This document shows, piece after piece, positions 8,043 through 15,923 of a DNA stretch of 22,550 bases (its first letter is position 1; every line of letters begins with the position of its first letter). This stretch comes from Clostridia bacterium. GTDB taxonomy: Bacteria; Bacillota; Clostridia; Oscillospirales; Acutalibacteraceae. A program made the position numbers and the translations under genes. A model generated the notes under the pieces. It had not been told where the DNA came from. It saw only the letters and a program-made list of their open reading frames with translations, and did not search any database. The stretch is from positions 1 to 22,550 of the forward strand of contig CAAGBN010000060.1 of assembly GCA_900768075.1 (NCBI GenBank), read 5' to 3'.

Positions 8043-9365
8043 ATGGCAAGACCAATCGTTGCGATTGTAGGCAGACCCAATGTAGGCAAGTCTACACTTT
8101 TCAACAAGCTTATCGGTCAGCGACTGTCTATTGTTGATGACACTCCCGGTGTCACACGTGACAGAATTTACGGTGACTGTGAATGGCTTAACCGTCATTT
8201 TCTTCTTATTGATACAGGCGGTATCGAACCCCACTCAGACGATATCATATTAAAGCAGATGCGCCGTCAGGCACAGCTTGCTATAGATTCAGCAGATGTA
8301 ATTATCCTTGTTACAGACCTTCGTTCAGGCGTTGTTGCCACCGACGAGGATGTTGCAGCTATGCTTCTCAAGAGCAATAAGCCCATCGTGCTTTGTGTAA
8401 ACAAGTGCGACAAGGTCGGTGAACCTGAAATGGAATTCTATGAGTTCTATAACTTAGGTCTCGGTGACCCTATAGCTGTATCTTCAGTTCACGGCCACGG
8501 TACAGGCGACCTTCTTGATGCAGTGCTTCAGTATCTTCCCGAGGAGGAAGAGGAGGAAATCGACGACAGTACTATCAAGGTTGCAGTTATCGGTAAGCCT
8601 AACGTTGGTAAATCTTCACTTATCAATGCTATCTCAGGTGAGGAAAGAGCTATCGTTTCCAATATTGCAGGCACTACAAGAGATGCTACAGATACCTTTA
8701 TCACCAACGAATTCGGTGAGTTTATGTTTATAGACACTGCAGGTCTTCGCAGAAAGAGTAAGGTTGAAGATCAGATTGAAAAATACAGCGTTATCAGAGC
8801 CAAAATGGCTGTTGAAAGAGCAAGCGTATGTGTTATTATGATCGACGCTCTCGAAGGCTTTACCGAGCAGGACAGCAAGGTTGCAGGTATCGCTCACGAA
8901 ATGGGTAAGGCTTGTATCATCGCTGTTAATAAATGGGATGCCCTTGAAAAAGACGGCAAAACTATGGACAGCTACAGAAAGAAGCTTATGAACGACTTCT
9001 CATTTATGTCCTATGCTCCCATTATTTTCATTTCTGCTAAAACAGGTCAGAGACTTGACAGACTCTTTGAGCTTATCAAGTTCGTTGACGAGCAGAACTC
9101 AATGAGAATTTCTACAGGTAAGCTCAACGATGTTCTCGCTGCAGCTACCGCAAGAGTACAGCCCCCCACAGATAAGGGTAAGAGACTCAAGATTTATTAT
9201 ATGACTCAGGCCTCCACAAGACCTCCCACGTTTGTTTGCTTTGTCAACGATAAGGAGCTGTTCCACTACAGCTATCAGCGTTATCTTGACAATCAGATCC
9301 GTGAGGTTTTTGGCCTTGAGGGTACACCTACAAGATTTGTTGTACGCGAAAGAGACGGCAAATAA
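8043..9365 (+). CDS. der: Ribosome biogenesis GTPase Der (EngA)
   Basis: Essential double-domain GTPase that assists 50S subunit maturation. The 440-residue product has G domain 1 with GRPNVGKS (10-17), DTPGVTRD, DTGG and NKCD (120-123). An acidic linker EEEEEEIDD follows at about 167-175. G domain 2 has GKPNVGKSS (184-192), AGTTRD, DTAG and NKWD (296-299). A C-terminal KH-like RNA-binding domain (ARVQPPTDKGKRLKIYY region) completes it. I chose ATG 8043, giving MARPIVAIVGRPN, over the in-frame GTG at 8034, because that GTG is part of the AAGGTG ribosome binding site. It is probably co-transcribed with the DUF512 gene. Confidence 0.97.
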   Translation: MARPIVAIVGRPNVGKSTLFNKLIGQRLSIVDDTPGVTRDRIYGDCEWLNRHFLLIDTGGIEPHSDDIILKQMRRQAQLAIDSADVIILVTDLRSGVVATDEDVAAMLLKSNKPIVLCVNKCDKVGEPEMEFYEFYNLGLGDPIAVSSVHGHGTGDLLDAVLQYLPEEEEEEIDDSTIKVAVIGKPNVGKSSLINAISGEERAIVSNIAGTTRDATDTFITNEFGEFMFIDTAGLRRKSKVEDQIEKYSVIRAKMAVERASVCVIMIDALEGFTEQDSKVAGIAHEMGKACIIAVNKWDALEKDGKTMDSYRKKLMNDFSFMSYAPIIFISAKTGQRLDRLFELIKFVDEQNSMRISTGKLNDVLAAATARVQPPTDKGKRLKIYYMTQASTRPPTFVCFVNDKELFHYSYQRYLDNQIREVFGLEGTPTRFVVRERDGK

Positions 9366-9368
9366 TTA

Positions 9369-9473
9369 AATAACACGGTATATTTCCGCCATCTCTGCGT
9401 TAAAAGCCTTGGCAATACCCACGTATTCCCACCGGCTTTCGCCTTGACCTGACGAAAATCTTCTCGTGTTATT
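9369..9473. repeat. Structured intergenic repeat-like segment
   Basis: The segment between der and the next gene is bounded by a perfect 9-bp inverted repeat, AATAACACG (9369-9377) and CGTGTTATT (9465-9473). Nested inside are AAAGCC (9403-9408) with GGCTTT (9434-9439) and an apical AATAC (9414-9418) / GTATT (9423-9427) hairpin with a CCAC loop. No T-run follows, so it is not a standard terminator. The core (GCCTTGG, CACGTATTCCC, CCTTGACCTGACG) feels like a dispersed repeat of Ruminococcus-type genomes, but membership rests on memory and cannot be shown from one copy. Confidence 0.5.
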
Positions 9474-9537
9474 ATATTGGTGAGAAAAGTATAAATGTCA
9501 GGTATCAGTGATTCCTATATCTTAAAGGAGAATTGCT

Positions 9538-10473
9538 ATGTCAGTTAAGCACAGTCTTATAGTGCCCTGCTATAACGAAGAGGGTAATGTTGAAAATTTT
9601 CTTAAAGAGACAGTAGAAGCTATGAAGGGCTACACTGACTCCTATGAAATTATTTTCGTCAACGACGGCAGCCGTGACAGTACCCCTAAAAAGTTAAGAG
9701 AGACATACTCTGAAAATAAGGATATCCGTATCAAGGTGATTAATTTTTCACGTAACTTCGGCAAGGAAGCCGCTATGTATGCAGGCTTTACTGTAGCTTC
9801 AGGCGAGTACATCACCATAATTGATGCTGACTTACAGCAGGATCCCAAGTACGCTGTGGAAATGGCAAAAATACTCGACAGTGACCCCGACTGCGATATG
9901 GTTGCAGCCTATCAGGCTCACCGCAAGGAGGGTAAGGCTCTTTCCAAGGGAAAGCACGCTTTTTATAAGACTATAAGTAAGATGTCAGGCATAGATTTTA
10001 TAAGTGATGCAAGTGACTTCCGTACTCTTCGCAAGTGTGTTGCTGACACTATCGTGGCACTGCCCGAATATCATCGCTTCTCCAAGGGTATATTCTCATG
10101 GGTAGGCTACAATACTGTTTCCATACCCTATGAGGTCAGAGAGCGTGAAAACGGCGAAACCAAGTGGAATCTTAAAAAGCTCATAGCTTATGCTGTTGAG
10201 GGTATTATGGCTTATACTGATAAGCCGCTTAAGCTGCCCTTGTATCTTGGTGCAATTCTGCTTGTGATATCTGTTTTACTTGGCATTTTAGGCTTATTTG
10301 CGCCCTATTACGGCATTATTTCAGCGGTGCTTTTTGTAGGCTCACTCGTGCTTATCTGTCAGGGTATCGGTGGTGCATATCTCGGCAAGGTGCACACTCA
10401 GGTCAAGGACAGACCAATATTTATTGCGAAAGAAATTTTAACTTATGAAGACAATCAAGAATCTCATAATTAA
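9538..10473 (+). CDS. Family 2 glycosyltransferase, GtrB / polyprenyl-phosphate type
   Basis: 311 residues. The GT2 fold begins at once (SLIVPCYNEEGNVENF), with VNDGSRDST (41-49), NFGKEAAMYAGF, and the nucleotide-sugar and metal site DADLQQDP (96-103). A DASDFRTLRK segment and a RENGETKWNLKKL stretch are typical of the dolichyl/undecaprenyl-phosphate sugar transferase subgroup. Two C-terminal membrane helices (about 234-255 and 258-280) hold it at the inner face of the membrane. The likely reaction is transfer of a hexose from UDP-sugar to undecaprenyl phosphate. It overlaps the GtrA-type gene by 29 bases, so the two probably act together on a cell-surface glycan. The sugar and acceptor are unknown. 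The start has AAAGGAG upstream. Confidence 0.87.
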   Translation: MSVKHSLIVPCYNEEGNVENFLKETVEAMKGYTDSYEIIFVNDGSRDSTPKKLRETYSENKDIRIKVINFSRNFGKEAAMYAGFTVASGEYITIIDADLQQDPKYAVEMAKILDSDPDCDMVAAYQAHRKEGKALSKGKHAFYKTISKMSGIDFISDASDFRTLRKCVADTIVALPEYHRFSKGIFSWVGYNTVSIPYEVRERENGETKWNLKKLIAYAVEGIMAYTDKPLKLPLYLGAILLVISVLLGILGLFAPYYGIISAVLFVGSLVLICQGIGGAYLGKVHTQVKDRPIFIAKEILTYEDNQESHN

Positions 10474-10906
10474 ATATAAAGAGCTGATTATCTACGGCAT
10501 TTTCGGCGTCGGTACAACTCTGGTGAATTTCCTGACCTATGAGCTTTTCAATTTGCTTTTAGGTGTGGATTTATATTGGGTTTCCAATATTATCGCCTGG
10601 TTTGTATCTGTAGTTTTTGCCTATGTGACTAATAAGCTTTTCGTCTTTGAAAGCAAGAAATGGGAACTCAGGCTCGTGCTCAAGGAGGCATCTTCCTTCT
10701 TTGCGGCAAGAGTTTTTTCACTGCTTGTAGAGCAGGCAGGTCTGGTAGCTCTTGTTGATCTTGTTGGAATGAAGGATGTTTCTCTGCAGATTTTCGGCTT
10801 CACACTCGGTGGCGAATTAATCGCAAAGGTGATTCTTGCCGTGGTGGTTGTCATTCTCAACTATGTGTTTTCAAAGCTGGTTGTGTTCAGAAAAAAAGAT
10901 AAATAA
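10445..10906 (+). CDS. GtrA-like membrane protein
   Basis: 153 residues with four predicted membrane helices (about 14-36, 42-63, 80-104 and 122-146). The order of short charged loops and the C-terminal NYVFSKLVVFRKKDK are typical of the GtrA/DPMS family, which is thought to flip polyprenyl-phosphate-linked sugars across the membrane. It starts inside the 3' end of the glycosyltransferase gene and has only a weak ribosome binding site, so translation is probably coupled. The pair forms a two-gene unit ended by the terminator at 10917. Confidence 0.87.
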   Translation: MKTIKNLIIKYKELIIYGIFGVGTTLVNFLTYELFNLLLGVDLYWVSNIIAWFVSVVFAYVTNKLFVFESKKWELRLVLKEASSFFAARVFSLLVEQAGLVALVDLVGMKDVSLQIFGFTLGGELIAKVILAVVVVILNYVFSKLVVFRKKDK

Positions 10907-10916
10907 TTGCAGTTCT

Positions 10917-10942
10917 GAGTCGGCATTTGCCGGCTCTTTTTT
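10917..10942 (+). terminator. Terminator of the glycosyltransferase-GtrA unit
   Basis: GAGTCGGC (10917-10924) pairs with GCCGGCTC (10929-10936), with one G-T wobble, around the loop ATTT, followed by six T. It begins 10 bases after the GtrA-like stop codon. Confidence 0.92.
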
Positions 10943-10955
10943 AGTCTGTGCAGCA

Positions 10956-11052
10956 GGTGGGTCGGGGGCTCAGGAAAATTCCGGAGGAATTTTTGAGAGA
11001 CGAAGTCTCTCCGTTGCGGCTTCGCCGCAACCCTGAGCCCCCGCATCCCACC
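10956..11052. repeat. Cloverleaf-like palindromic intergenic element, copy 2
   Basis: A 12-bp perfect stem, CGGGGGCTCAGG (10963-10974) with CCTGAGCCCCCG (11032-11043), encloses three perfect hairpins separated by one base each. Arm A is 10975-10993 (8 bp, loop GGA). Arm B is 10995-11011 (7 bp, loop GAA). Arm C is 11013-11031 (8 bp, loop TTC, which is GAA on the other strand). GGTGGG (10956-10961) pairs with CCCACC (11047-11052) outside. Its ends resemble copy 1 (AGGTGGG then GGCTC; GAGCC then CCGCA), but the arms share no obvious sequence with copy 1, so it looks like a diverged family member with conserved folding. It sits between a terminator and the ruvC promoter. Confidence 0.8.
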
Positions 11053-11103
11053 GAAAATCTGCTGAAAACCCACGGAATATTCGGAAAAATCTGCCTTTTT
11101 CTC

Positions 11104-11132
11104 TTGCTCAAAGCTTTAATTTGTGCTATAAT
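11104..11132 (+). promoter_or_regulatory. Promoter of the ruvC operon
   Basis: -35 TTGCTC (11104-11109), 17-nt spacer ending in TGC (extended -10), -10 TATAAT (11127-11132). It lies 30 bases upstream of ruvC. No SOS box was recognised here, so damage induction is not supported by the sequence. Confidence 0.85.
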
Positions 11133-11162
11133 ATATTGATTATTACAGTGAGGTAGTATGCC

Positions 11163-11672
11163 ATGATTATCTTAGGTATTGACCCCGGTTATGCCATAGT
11201 CGGTTACGGAGTAATTGAATATAAAAACAATCACTTTACGGTTATCGATTTTGGCGCGATTTTAACCGATGCGGGCACACCTTTTAACATAAGACTTGAA
11301 AAGATTTACGACGGACTGACAGCTATAATTGAGCGACACAGACCCGAAGCAATGGCTATCGAAAAGCTCTTTTACAACAACAACGCAAAGACCGTTATCG
11401 ATGTCAGTCAGGCGCGAGGCGTAATAATGCTTGCAGCTCAGAAAAATGCTGTGCCTGCCTTCGAATACACACCCTTGCAGGTTAAGCAGAGTGTTGTGGG
11501 CTACGGCAGAGCCGAAAAGAAGCAGGTGCAGGAGATGACAAGAAGAATTCTCGCTCTTGAAAAGGTGCCGAAGCCCGACGATACAGCCGATGCTCTCGCA
11601 ATGGCTATCTGCCACGCCCATGCAAGCGGCTCACTTATGACTAACAATTTACGAATCAGAAAGGGGATATAA
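11163..11672 (+). CDS. ruvC: Holliday junction endonuclease RuvC
   Basis: 169-residue resolvase that cuts Holliday junctions moved by RuvAB. The four catalytic acids are visible: D7 (IIGIDPG-like start), E67 (AMAIEKLF), D140 and D143 (DDTADALAMAICH). The start ATG has GAGGT 10 bases upstream. It is first in a dense operon, with ruvA starting 3 bases after its stop. Length is normal for the family. Confidence 0.97.
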   Translation: MIILGIDPGYAIVGYGVIEYKNNHFTVIDFGAILTDAGTPFNIRLEKIYDGLTAIIERHRPEAMAIEKLFYNNNAKTVIDVSQARGVIMLAAQKNAVPAFEYTPLQVKQSVVGYGRAEKKQVQEMTRRILALEKVPKPDDTADALAMAICHAHASGSLMTNNLRIRKGI

Positions 11673-11675
11673 GCT

Positions 11676-12281
11676 ATGTTCTATTCACTCACAGGCAAGG
11701 TTATCAATAAGGGTATCAACTATGCTGTTATAAGCTGTGGCGGTGTCGGCTTTATGTGCTACACTTCACGCTTCACCCTTTATGATTTACCCGACGACAA
11801 ATCCGAGGCAACAGTTTATACCCACCTGAATGTAAGAGAGGATGCTCTCGATCTCTTCGGCTTCTCAACTGAATATGAGCTTGAATGGTTCAAGATGCTC
11901 ATTACTGTCAACGGTGTAGGTCCCAAGGCGGCACTTGCAATTTTATCCGAGCTTACAGTTGACGAAATCGCCCTTGCTATTTCAACCAAGGATGCAAAGT
12001 CAATCACCCGTGCAAGCGGTATCGGACCGAAGATTGCACAGAGAATCATTCTTGACCTTAAGGATAAGGTCAAGAATGTAATTCCAGACGGTGATGTCTT
12101 CGAAAACGCTGACAGAATCAGTGCAGTAACTGAAATGCCCAATACATCAGAAGCTATCGCAGCTCTTACAATGCTGGGCTACTCACAGTCTGATGCAAGT
12201 GTAGCCGTCAGCAAACTTGACCCCTCACTTGATGTGCAGTCACTTATTAAGCAGTCACTTAAACTTTTAAGTAAAATGTAA
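11676..12281 (+). CDS. ruvA: Holliday junction DNA helicase subunit RuvA
   Basis: 201-residue protein that binds the four-way junction as a tetramer and loads RuvB. The OB-fold N-terminal domain starts MFYSLTGKV. Helix-hairpin-helix motifs are NGVGPKAALAIL and SGIGPKIAQRIILDL. The C-terminal domain III (EAIAALTMLGYS) contacts RuvB. AAAGGGGAT serves as its ribosome binding site. It lies between ruvC and ruvB with gaps of 3 and 11 bases. Confidence 0.97.
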   Translation: MFYSLTGKVINKGINYAVISCGGVGFMCYTSRFTLYDLPDDKSEATVYTHLNVREDALDLFGFSTEYELEWFKMLITVNGVGPKAALAILSELTVDEIALAISTKDAKSITRASGIGPKIAQRIILDLKDKVKNVIPDGDVFENADRISAVTEMPNTSEAIAALTMLGYSQSDASVAVSKLDPSLDVQSLIKQSLKLLSKM

Positions 12282-12292
12282 GGTGAAATATA

Positions 12293-13312
12293 ATGGATTT
12301 TGAAGAAAGAATTGTAGCCCCCGATTATACGGGATTTGACTCAGATATAGAAACCTCACTTCGCCCGAAAATGCTCACTGAGTATATCGGTCAGGAGAAG
12401 GCAAAGGAAAACCTCGAAGTATATATAAAGGCTGCCAAGGCGAGAGGAGAGAGCCTCGACCACGTGCTTCTCTACGGCCCTCCGGGACTTGGTAAGACAA
12501 CTCTTGCAGGCATCATCGCCAACGAGATGAACGTAAACTTCCGAGTTACATCAGGTCCTGCCATTGAAAAGCAGGGTGACCTTGCAGCTCTTCTTACCAA
12601 CCTTAACGAAGGTGACGTGCTTTTCATCGATGAAATTCACCGCCTTAACAGAAGCGTTGAAGAAGTCCTCTATCCCGCTATGGAAGATAACGCCCTTGAT
12701 ATTATCATCGGTAAAGGCCCTTCTGCAAGATCGATAAGACTTGACCTTCCCAAGTTCACACTTGTTGGTGCAACCACAAGAGCAGGTCAGCTTTCAGCAC
12801 CTCTTCGTGACCGCTTCGGTGTTATACTTCGTCTTGAGCTGTATACTCCTGAAGAGCTTGCACAGATTGTAACAAGAAGTGCAGGTATCCTCGGAATCGA
12901 TATTGAAAAATACGGTGCGTTGGAGATTGCTTCACGTTCAAGAGGTACACCCCGAATTGCCAACAGACTTCTCAAGAGAGCAAGAGACTTTGCCCAGGTT
13001 GTGGGTAACGGTGTCATAGACGAGGAAAGTGCTGACCACGCACTTGAAAGAATGGAAATCGACAATATCGGTCTTGACTCAATCGACAGACTTCTGCTTA
13101 CAACTATGATTAAATCTTACAATGGCGGGCCTGTAGGTCTTGAGACTATCGCAGCTGCTATCGGTGAAGAAGCAGTTACAATTGAAGATGTTTACGAGCC
13201 TTATCTTATGCAGATAGGATTCCTTGGAAGAACACCGAGAGGCAGAGTTGCAACACCTGCCGCATACGAACATCTCGGAATTCCTGTGCCCGGTCAGCAA
13301 CAAATGTTTTAA
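12293..13312 (+). CDS. ruvB: Holliday junction branch migration ATPase RuvB
   Basis: 339-residue AAA+ motor that drives branch migration with RuvA. Walker A is GPPGLGKT (62-69), Walker B DEIH (113-116), sensor 1 GATTRAG, and the arginine-finger region LRDRFG. A C-terminal winged-helix domain ends in GRVATPAAYEHLG. Length and motif order are canonical. The next gene starts 13 bases downstream. Confidence 0.98.
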   Translation: MDFEERIVAPDYTGFDSDIETSLRPKMLTEYIGQEKAKENLEVYIKAAKARGESLDHVLLYGPPGLGKTTLAGIIANEMNVNFRVTSGPAIEKQGDLAALLTNLNEGDVLFIDEIHRLNRSVEEVLYPAMEDNALDIIIGKGPSARSIRLDLPKFTLVGATTRAGQLSAPLRDRFGVILRLELYTPEELAQIVTRSAGILGIDIEKYGALEIASRSRGTPRIANRLLKRARDFAQVVGNGVIDEESADHALERMEIDNIGLDSIDRLLLTTMIKSYNGGPVGLETIAAAIGEEAVTIEDVYEPYLMQIGFLGRTPRGRVATPAAYEHLGIPVPGQQQMF

Positions 13313-13325
13313 GAGGTATTAAACT

Positions 13326-14192
13326 ATGAGATATACAAAAGATTGGAAAGATTACGAGCTTATTGACTGCTCTGACGGTGAAAAGCTAGAGCGTTGGGGC
13401 AATATCGTTCTGGTGCGCCCCGACCCCCAGGTTATATGGAAGACTCCCAAGAAAAATCCTCTCTGGAGAAAGGCTGACGCTTACTATCACCGTTCAAAGT
13501 CAGGTGGCGGTGAATGGGAGGTCAGAAGCAAGATGCCTCCGTTCTGGAGCATTAACTACAAGGATATGACCTTTAATATAAAGACAATGGGCTTCAAGCA
13601 CACAGGTCTTTTCCCTGAGCAGGCTGTTAACTGGGACTACACAAGGCAGGTTATCAGAAAAGCAGACAGACCCGTTAAGGTGCTTAACCTCTTCGCTTAC
13701 ACAGGCGGTGCAACAGTATCACCTCTTATGGAAAATGCTCACGTGGTACACGTTGATGCATCAAAGGGTATGACAGCCTGGGCAAAGGAAAATGCAATCT
13801 CATCAGGTGTTGCTGACGGCAGTGTACGCTGGATAGTTGACGACTGTATCAAGTTTGTTCAGAGAGAAATCCGCAGAGGCAATAAGTACGATATCATCAT
13901 TATGGATCCGCCCTCATACGGCAGAGGCCCCGGCGGTGAGGTGTGGAAGCTTGAAGACGAGGTTTACGGCTTTGTAGAGCTTTGCAGTGAGCTTTTGTAT
14001 GAAGACTCACTTATGATGCTTATTAACTCATACACAACAGGTCTTTCATCATCAGTTATGGAATATATTTTAGGCGCTGTCATCAAAAAGAAATTCGGCG
14101 GTAAGGTTTCTTCATCAGAAATCGGTCTGCCCGTTACAGACAGCGGTATGATTCTTCCCTGCGGTGCTTCGGCTATATGGGAAAAGGAGTAA
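13326..14192 (+). CDS. Class I SAM-dependent methyltransferase, RlmI/RlmK-like
   Basis: 288 residues. The SAM-binding motif NLFAYTGG is at 121-128, VHVDASKGMTAWAKENA at 141-157, and the catalytic DPPSYGRG at 194-201, a pattern shared with the COG1092 (RlmI/RlmK) 23S rRNA methyltransferases. There is no N-terminal PUA domain of the RlmI kind. The first 80 residues instead hold a tryptophan-rich segment (QVIWKTPKKNPLW, WRKADAYYHR). A base-modifying RNA methyltransferase is the likely role, but the target is not decided by the sequence. It sits between ruvB and ecfA1, with gaps of 13 and 5 bases. Confidence 0.87.
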   Translation: MRYTKDWKDYELIDCSDGEKLERWGNIVLVRPDPQVIWKTPKKNPLWRKADAYYHRSKSGGGEWEVRSKMPPFWSINYKDMTFNIKTMGFKHTGLFPEQAVNWDYTRQVIRKADRPVKVLNLFAYTGGATVSPLMENAHVVHVDASKGMTAWAKENAISSGVADGSVRWIVDDCIKFVQREIRRGNKYDIIIMDPPSYGRGPGGEVWKLEDEVYGFVELCSELLYEDSLMMLINSYTTGLSSSVMEYILGAVIKKKFGGKVSSSEIGLPVTDSGMILPCGASAIWEKE

Positions 14193-14197
14193 AGTTT

Positions 14198-15052
14198 ATG
14201 GATAACTTTATTGAATTTCAGAATGTGACTTTCTCTTATGACGAAGACGAGGAAACCAATTCAATAGGCGAAACCGTAATTGAAAACTTCTCTCTTAAGA
14301 TTAAAAAGGGCGATTTCGTTGCTGTCCTCGGTCATAACGGCTGCGGCAAAAGCACAATCGCAAAGCTTTGCAACGGTATCAATATTCCTCAGTCAGGCAA
14401 GGTCCTTGTTGAGGGTATCGATACAGCCGATGAAGAGAAAATCAACGATATCAGACAAAAGGTCGGTATGGTATTTCAGAATCCCGACAATCAGATAGTT
14501 GCTACTATTGTTGAGGATGATGTTGCTTTCGGCCCTGAAAACTTAGGTGTTGAGCCCGGTGAAATCAGAAAAAGAGTTGACGAAGCACTCAAGAGAGTCG
14601 GTATGTATGAATTCCGTCTTTCAGAGCCTCATAAGCTTTCAGGCGGTCAGAAGCAGAGAGTTGCTATTGCAGGTATCATTGCTATGCAGCCCCAATGTAT
14701 AGTTTTGGATGAGCCTACCTCTATGCTTGACCCCAGAGGCAGAAGAGAGGTTATGGATACGGTAAAAATGCTCAATGAGCAGTACGGCATCACAGTTATA
14801 TTTATCACTCACTATATGGATGAAGCCGCAAAGGCAAACAGAGTAATCGTTATGGATAAAGGCGAAATCATCCTTGATGCAGGTCCCCGTGAGGTCTTCA
14901 GTCATATAGATATACTCAAAAAAGTGGGTCTTGATGTACCCGAATCAACATTCCTTGCCCGAGAGCTTAAAAATCAGGGCGTGGATATAAAAGGCAATAT
15001 TCTCACTGTAGATGAGCTTTTAAGTGAAATTATCCGAATCAAAAAGGTGTGA
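14198..15052 (+). CDS. ecfA1: Energy-coupling factor transporter ATPase EcfA1
   Basis: 284-residue cytoplasmic ATPase of the group II ECF importer core, which powers several interchangeable substrate-binding S components. Walker A GHNGCGKST (45-53), Q-loop FQNPDNQ (93-99), signature LSGGQ (147-151), Walker B IVLDEP (168-173), and the switch histidine in FITHYMDEA (H205). I chose ATG 14198, which has AAAAGGAG 8 bases upstream, over an in-frame ATG at 14177 that lies inside the preceding gene. EcfA2 follows 4 bases later. No S component is in the window, so substrate cannot be named. Confidence 0.94.
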   Translation: MDNFIEFQNVTFSYDEDEETNSIGETVIENFSLKIKKGDFVAVLGHNGCGKSTIAKLCNGINIPQSGKVLVEGIDTADEEKINDIRQKVGMVFQNPDNQIVATIVEDDVAFGPENLGVEPGEIRKRVDEALKRVGMYEFRLSEPHKLSGGQKQRVAIAGIIAMQPQCIVLDEPTSMLDPRGRREVMDTVKMLNEQYGITVIFITHYMDEAAKANRVIVMDKGEIILDAGPREVFSHIDILKKVGLDVPESTFLARELKNQGVDIKGNILTVDELLSEIIRIKKV

Positions 15053-15056
15053 AAAA

Positions 15057-15923
15057 ATGAGCACAGTTGTTCTTGAAACAAAAAACTTAAGTCATATATA
15101 TTCTGAGGGCACAACCTCACGTGTAGATGCTATCAGAGATATCTGCCTTAAAATCGAAAAGGGTGAGCTTGTGGGCGTAATCGGTCATACAGGCTCGGGT
15201 AAAAGCACCCTTATTCAGCACTTCAACGGTCTTTTAAAGGGCAGTAGCGGTGTTGTAATGCTCGAGGGCAAGGATATATGGCAGGATAAAAAGAACATCA
15301 GAAACGTGCGCTTCAAGGTGGGTATCTGCTTCCAGTATCCCGAATATCAGCTTTTTGAAGAAACAGTATATAAAGACATAGCTTACGGTCCGACAAATAT
15401 GAAGCTGACAAAAGAAGAAATCGACAAGAGAGTCAGAAGCACAATAAAATTTGTCGGTCTTGATGAAAGCTATCTCGAAAAATCTCCCTTTGAGCTTTCA
15501 GGCGGCGAAAAGAGAAGAGTTGCCATAGCAGGTGTTATGGCTATGGAGCCTGAGATACTGATTCTTGATGAGCCCTGTGCAGGTCTTGACCCCAAGGGCA
15601 GAGATACAATTCTTGATCTTATAAGACAGTATCAGAAAAACACAGCTTCTACAGTCCTCGTTGTGTCTCACTCAATGGAGGATATCTCAAAAATTGCAAG
15701 CAAGGTTCTTGTTATGAACAAGGGTGAGCTTGCCTATTATGACAGCGTTGACGAGGTTTTCTCCCACGCTGACGAGCTTCGTGATATGGGTCTTAATATC
15801 CCCGAAATCACTCAGATTTTTATGGGTCTTAAAGAGGCAGGCTATGATGTAGATGTTAATATCTACACCCAGGAAAAGGCAAAGGCTGAGCTTCTTAAGC
15901 TTCTGAAAGGGGGCGAGAGATAA
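15057..15923 (+). CDS. ecfA2: Energy-coupling factor transporter ATPase EcfA2
   Basis: 288-residue partner ATPase that pairs with EcfA1. Walker A GHTGSGKST (43-51), Q-loop FQYPEYQLF (92-100), signature LSGGE (147-151; the final E rather than Q is usual for this subunit), Walker B ILILDEP (167-173) and the histidine in VVSHSMED (H205). ATG 15057 is preferred to an upstream in-frame ATG because AAGGTG lies just before it and the homologous region starts there. Its stop overlaps the ecfT start by one base. Confidence 0.94.
   Translation: MSTVVLETKNLSHIYSEGTTSRVDAIRDICLKIEKGELVGVIGHTGSGKSTLIQHFNGLLKGSSGVVMLEGKDIWQDKKNIRNVRFKVGICFQYPEYQLFEETVYKDIAYGPTNMKLTKEEIDKRVRSTIKFVGLDESYLEKSPFELSGGEKRRVAIAGVMAMEPEILILDEPCAGLDPKGRDTILDLIRQYQKNTASTVLVVSHSMEDISKIASKVLVMNKGELAYYDSVDEVFSHADELRDMGLNIPEITQIFMGLKEAGYDVDVNIYTQEKAKAELLKLLKGGER

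Noticed and set aside
10836..11139. Short plus- and minus-strand open frames across the GtrA end and the cloverleaf element
   Set aside because: They run through the GtrA-like gene, a terminator and perfect hairpins. Their composition reflects palindromes, and none has a ribosome binding site.
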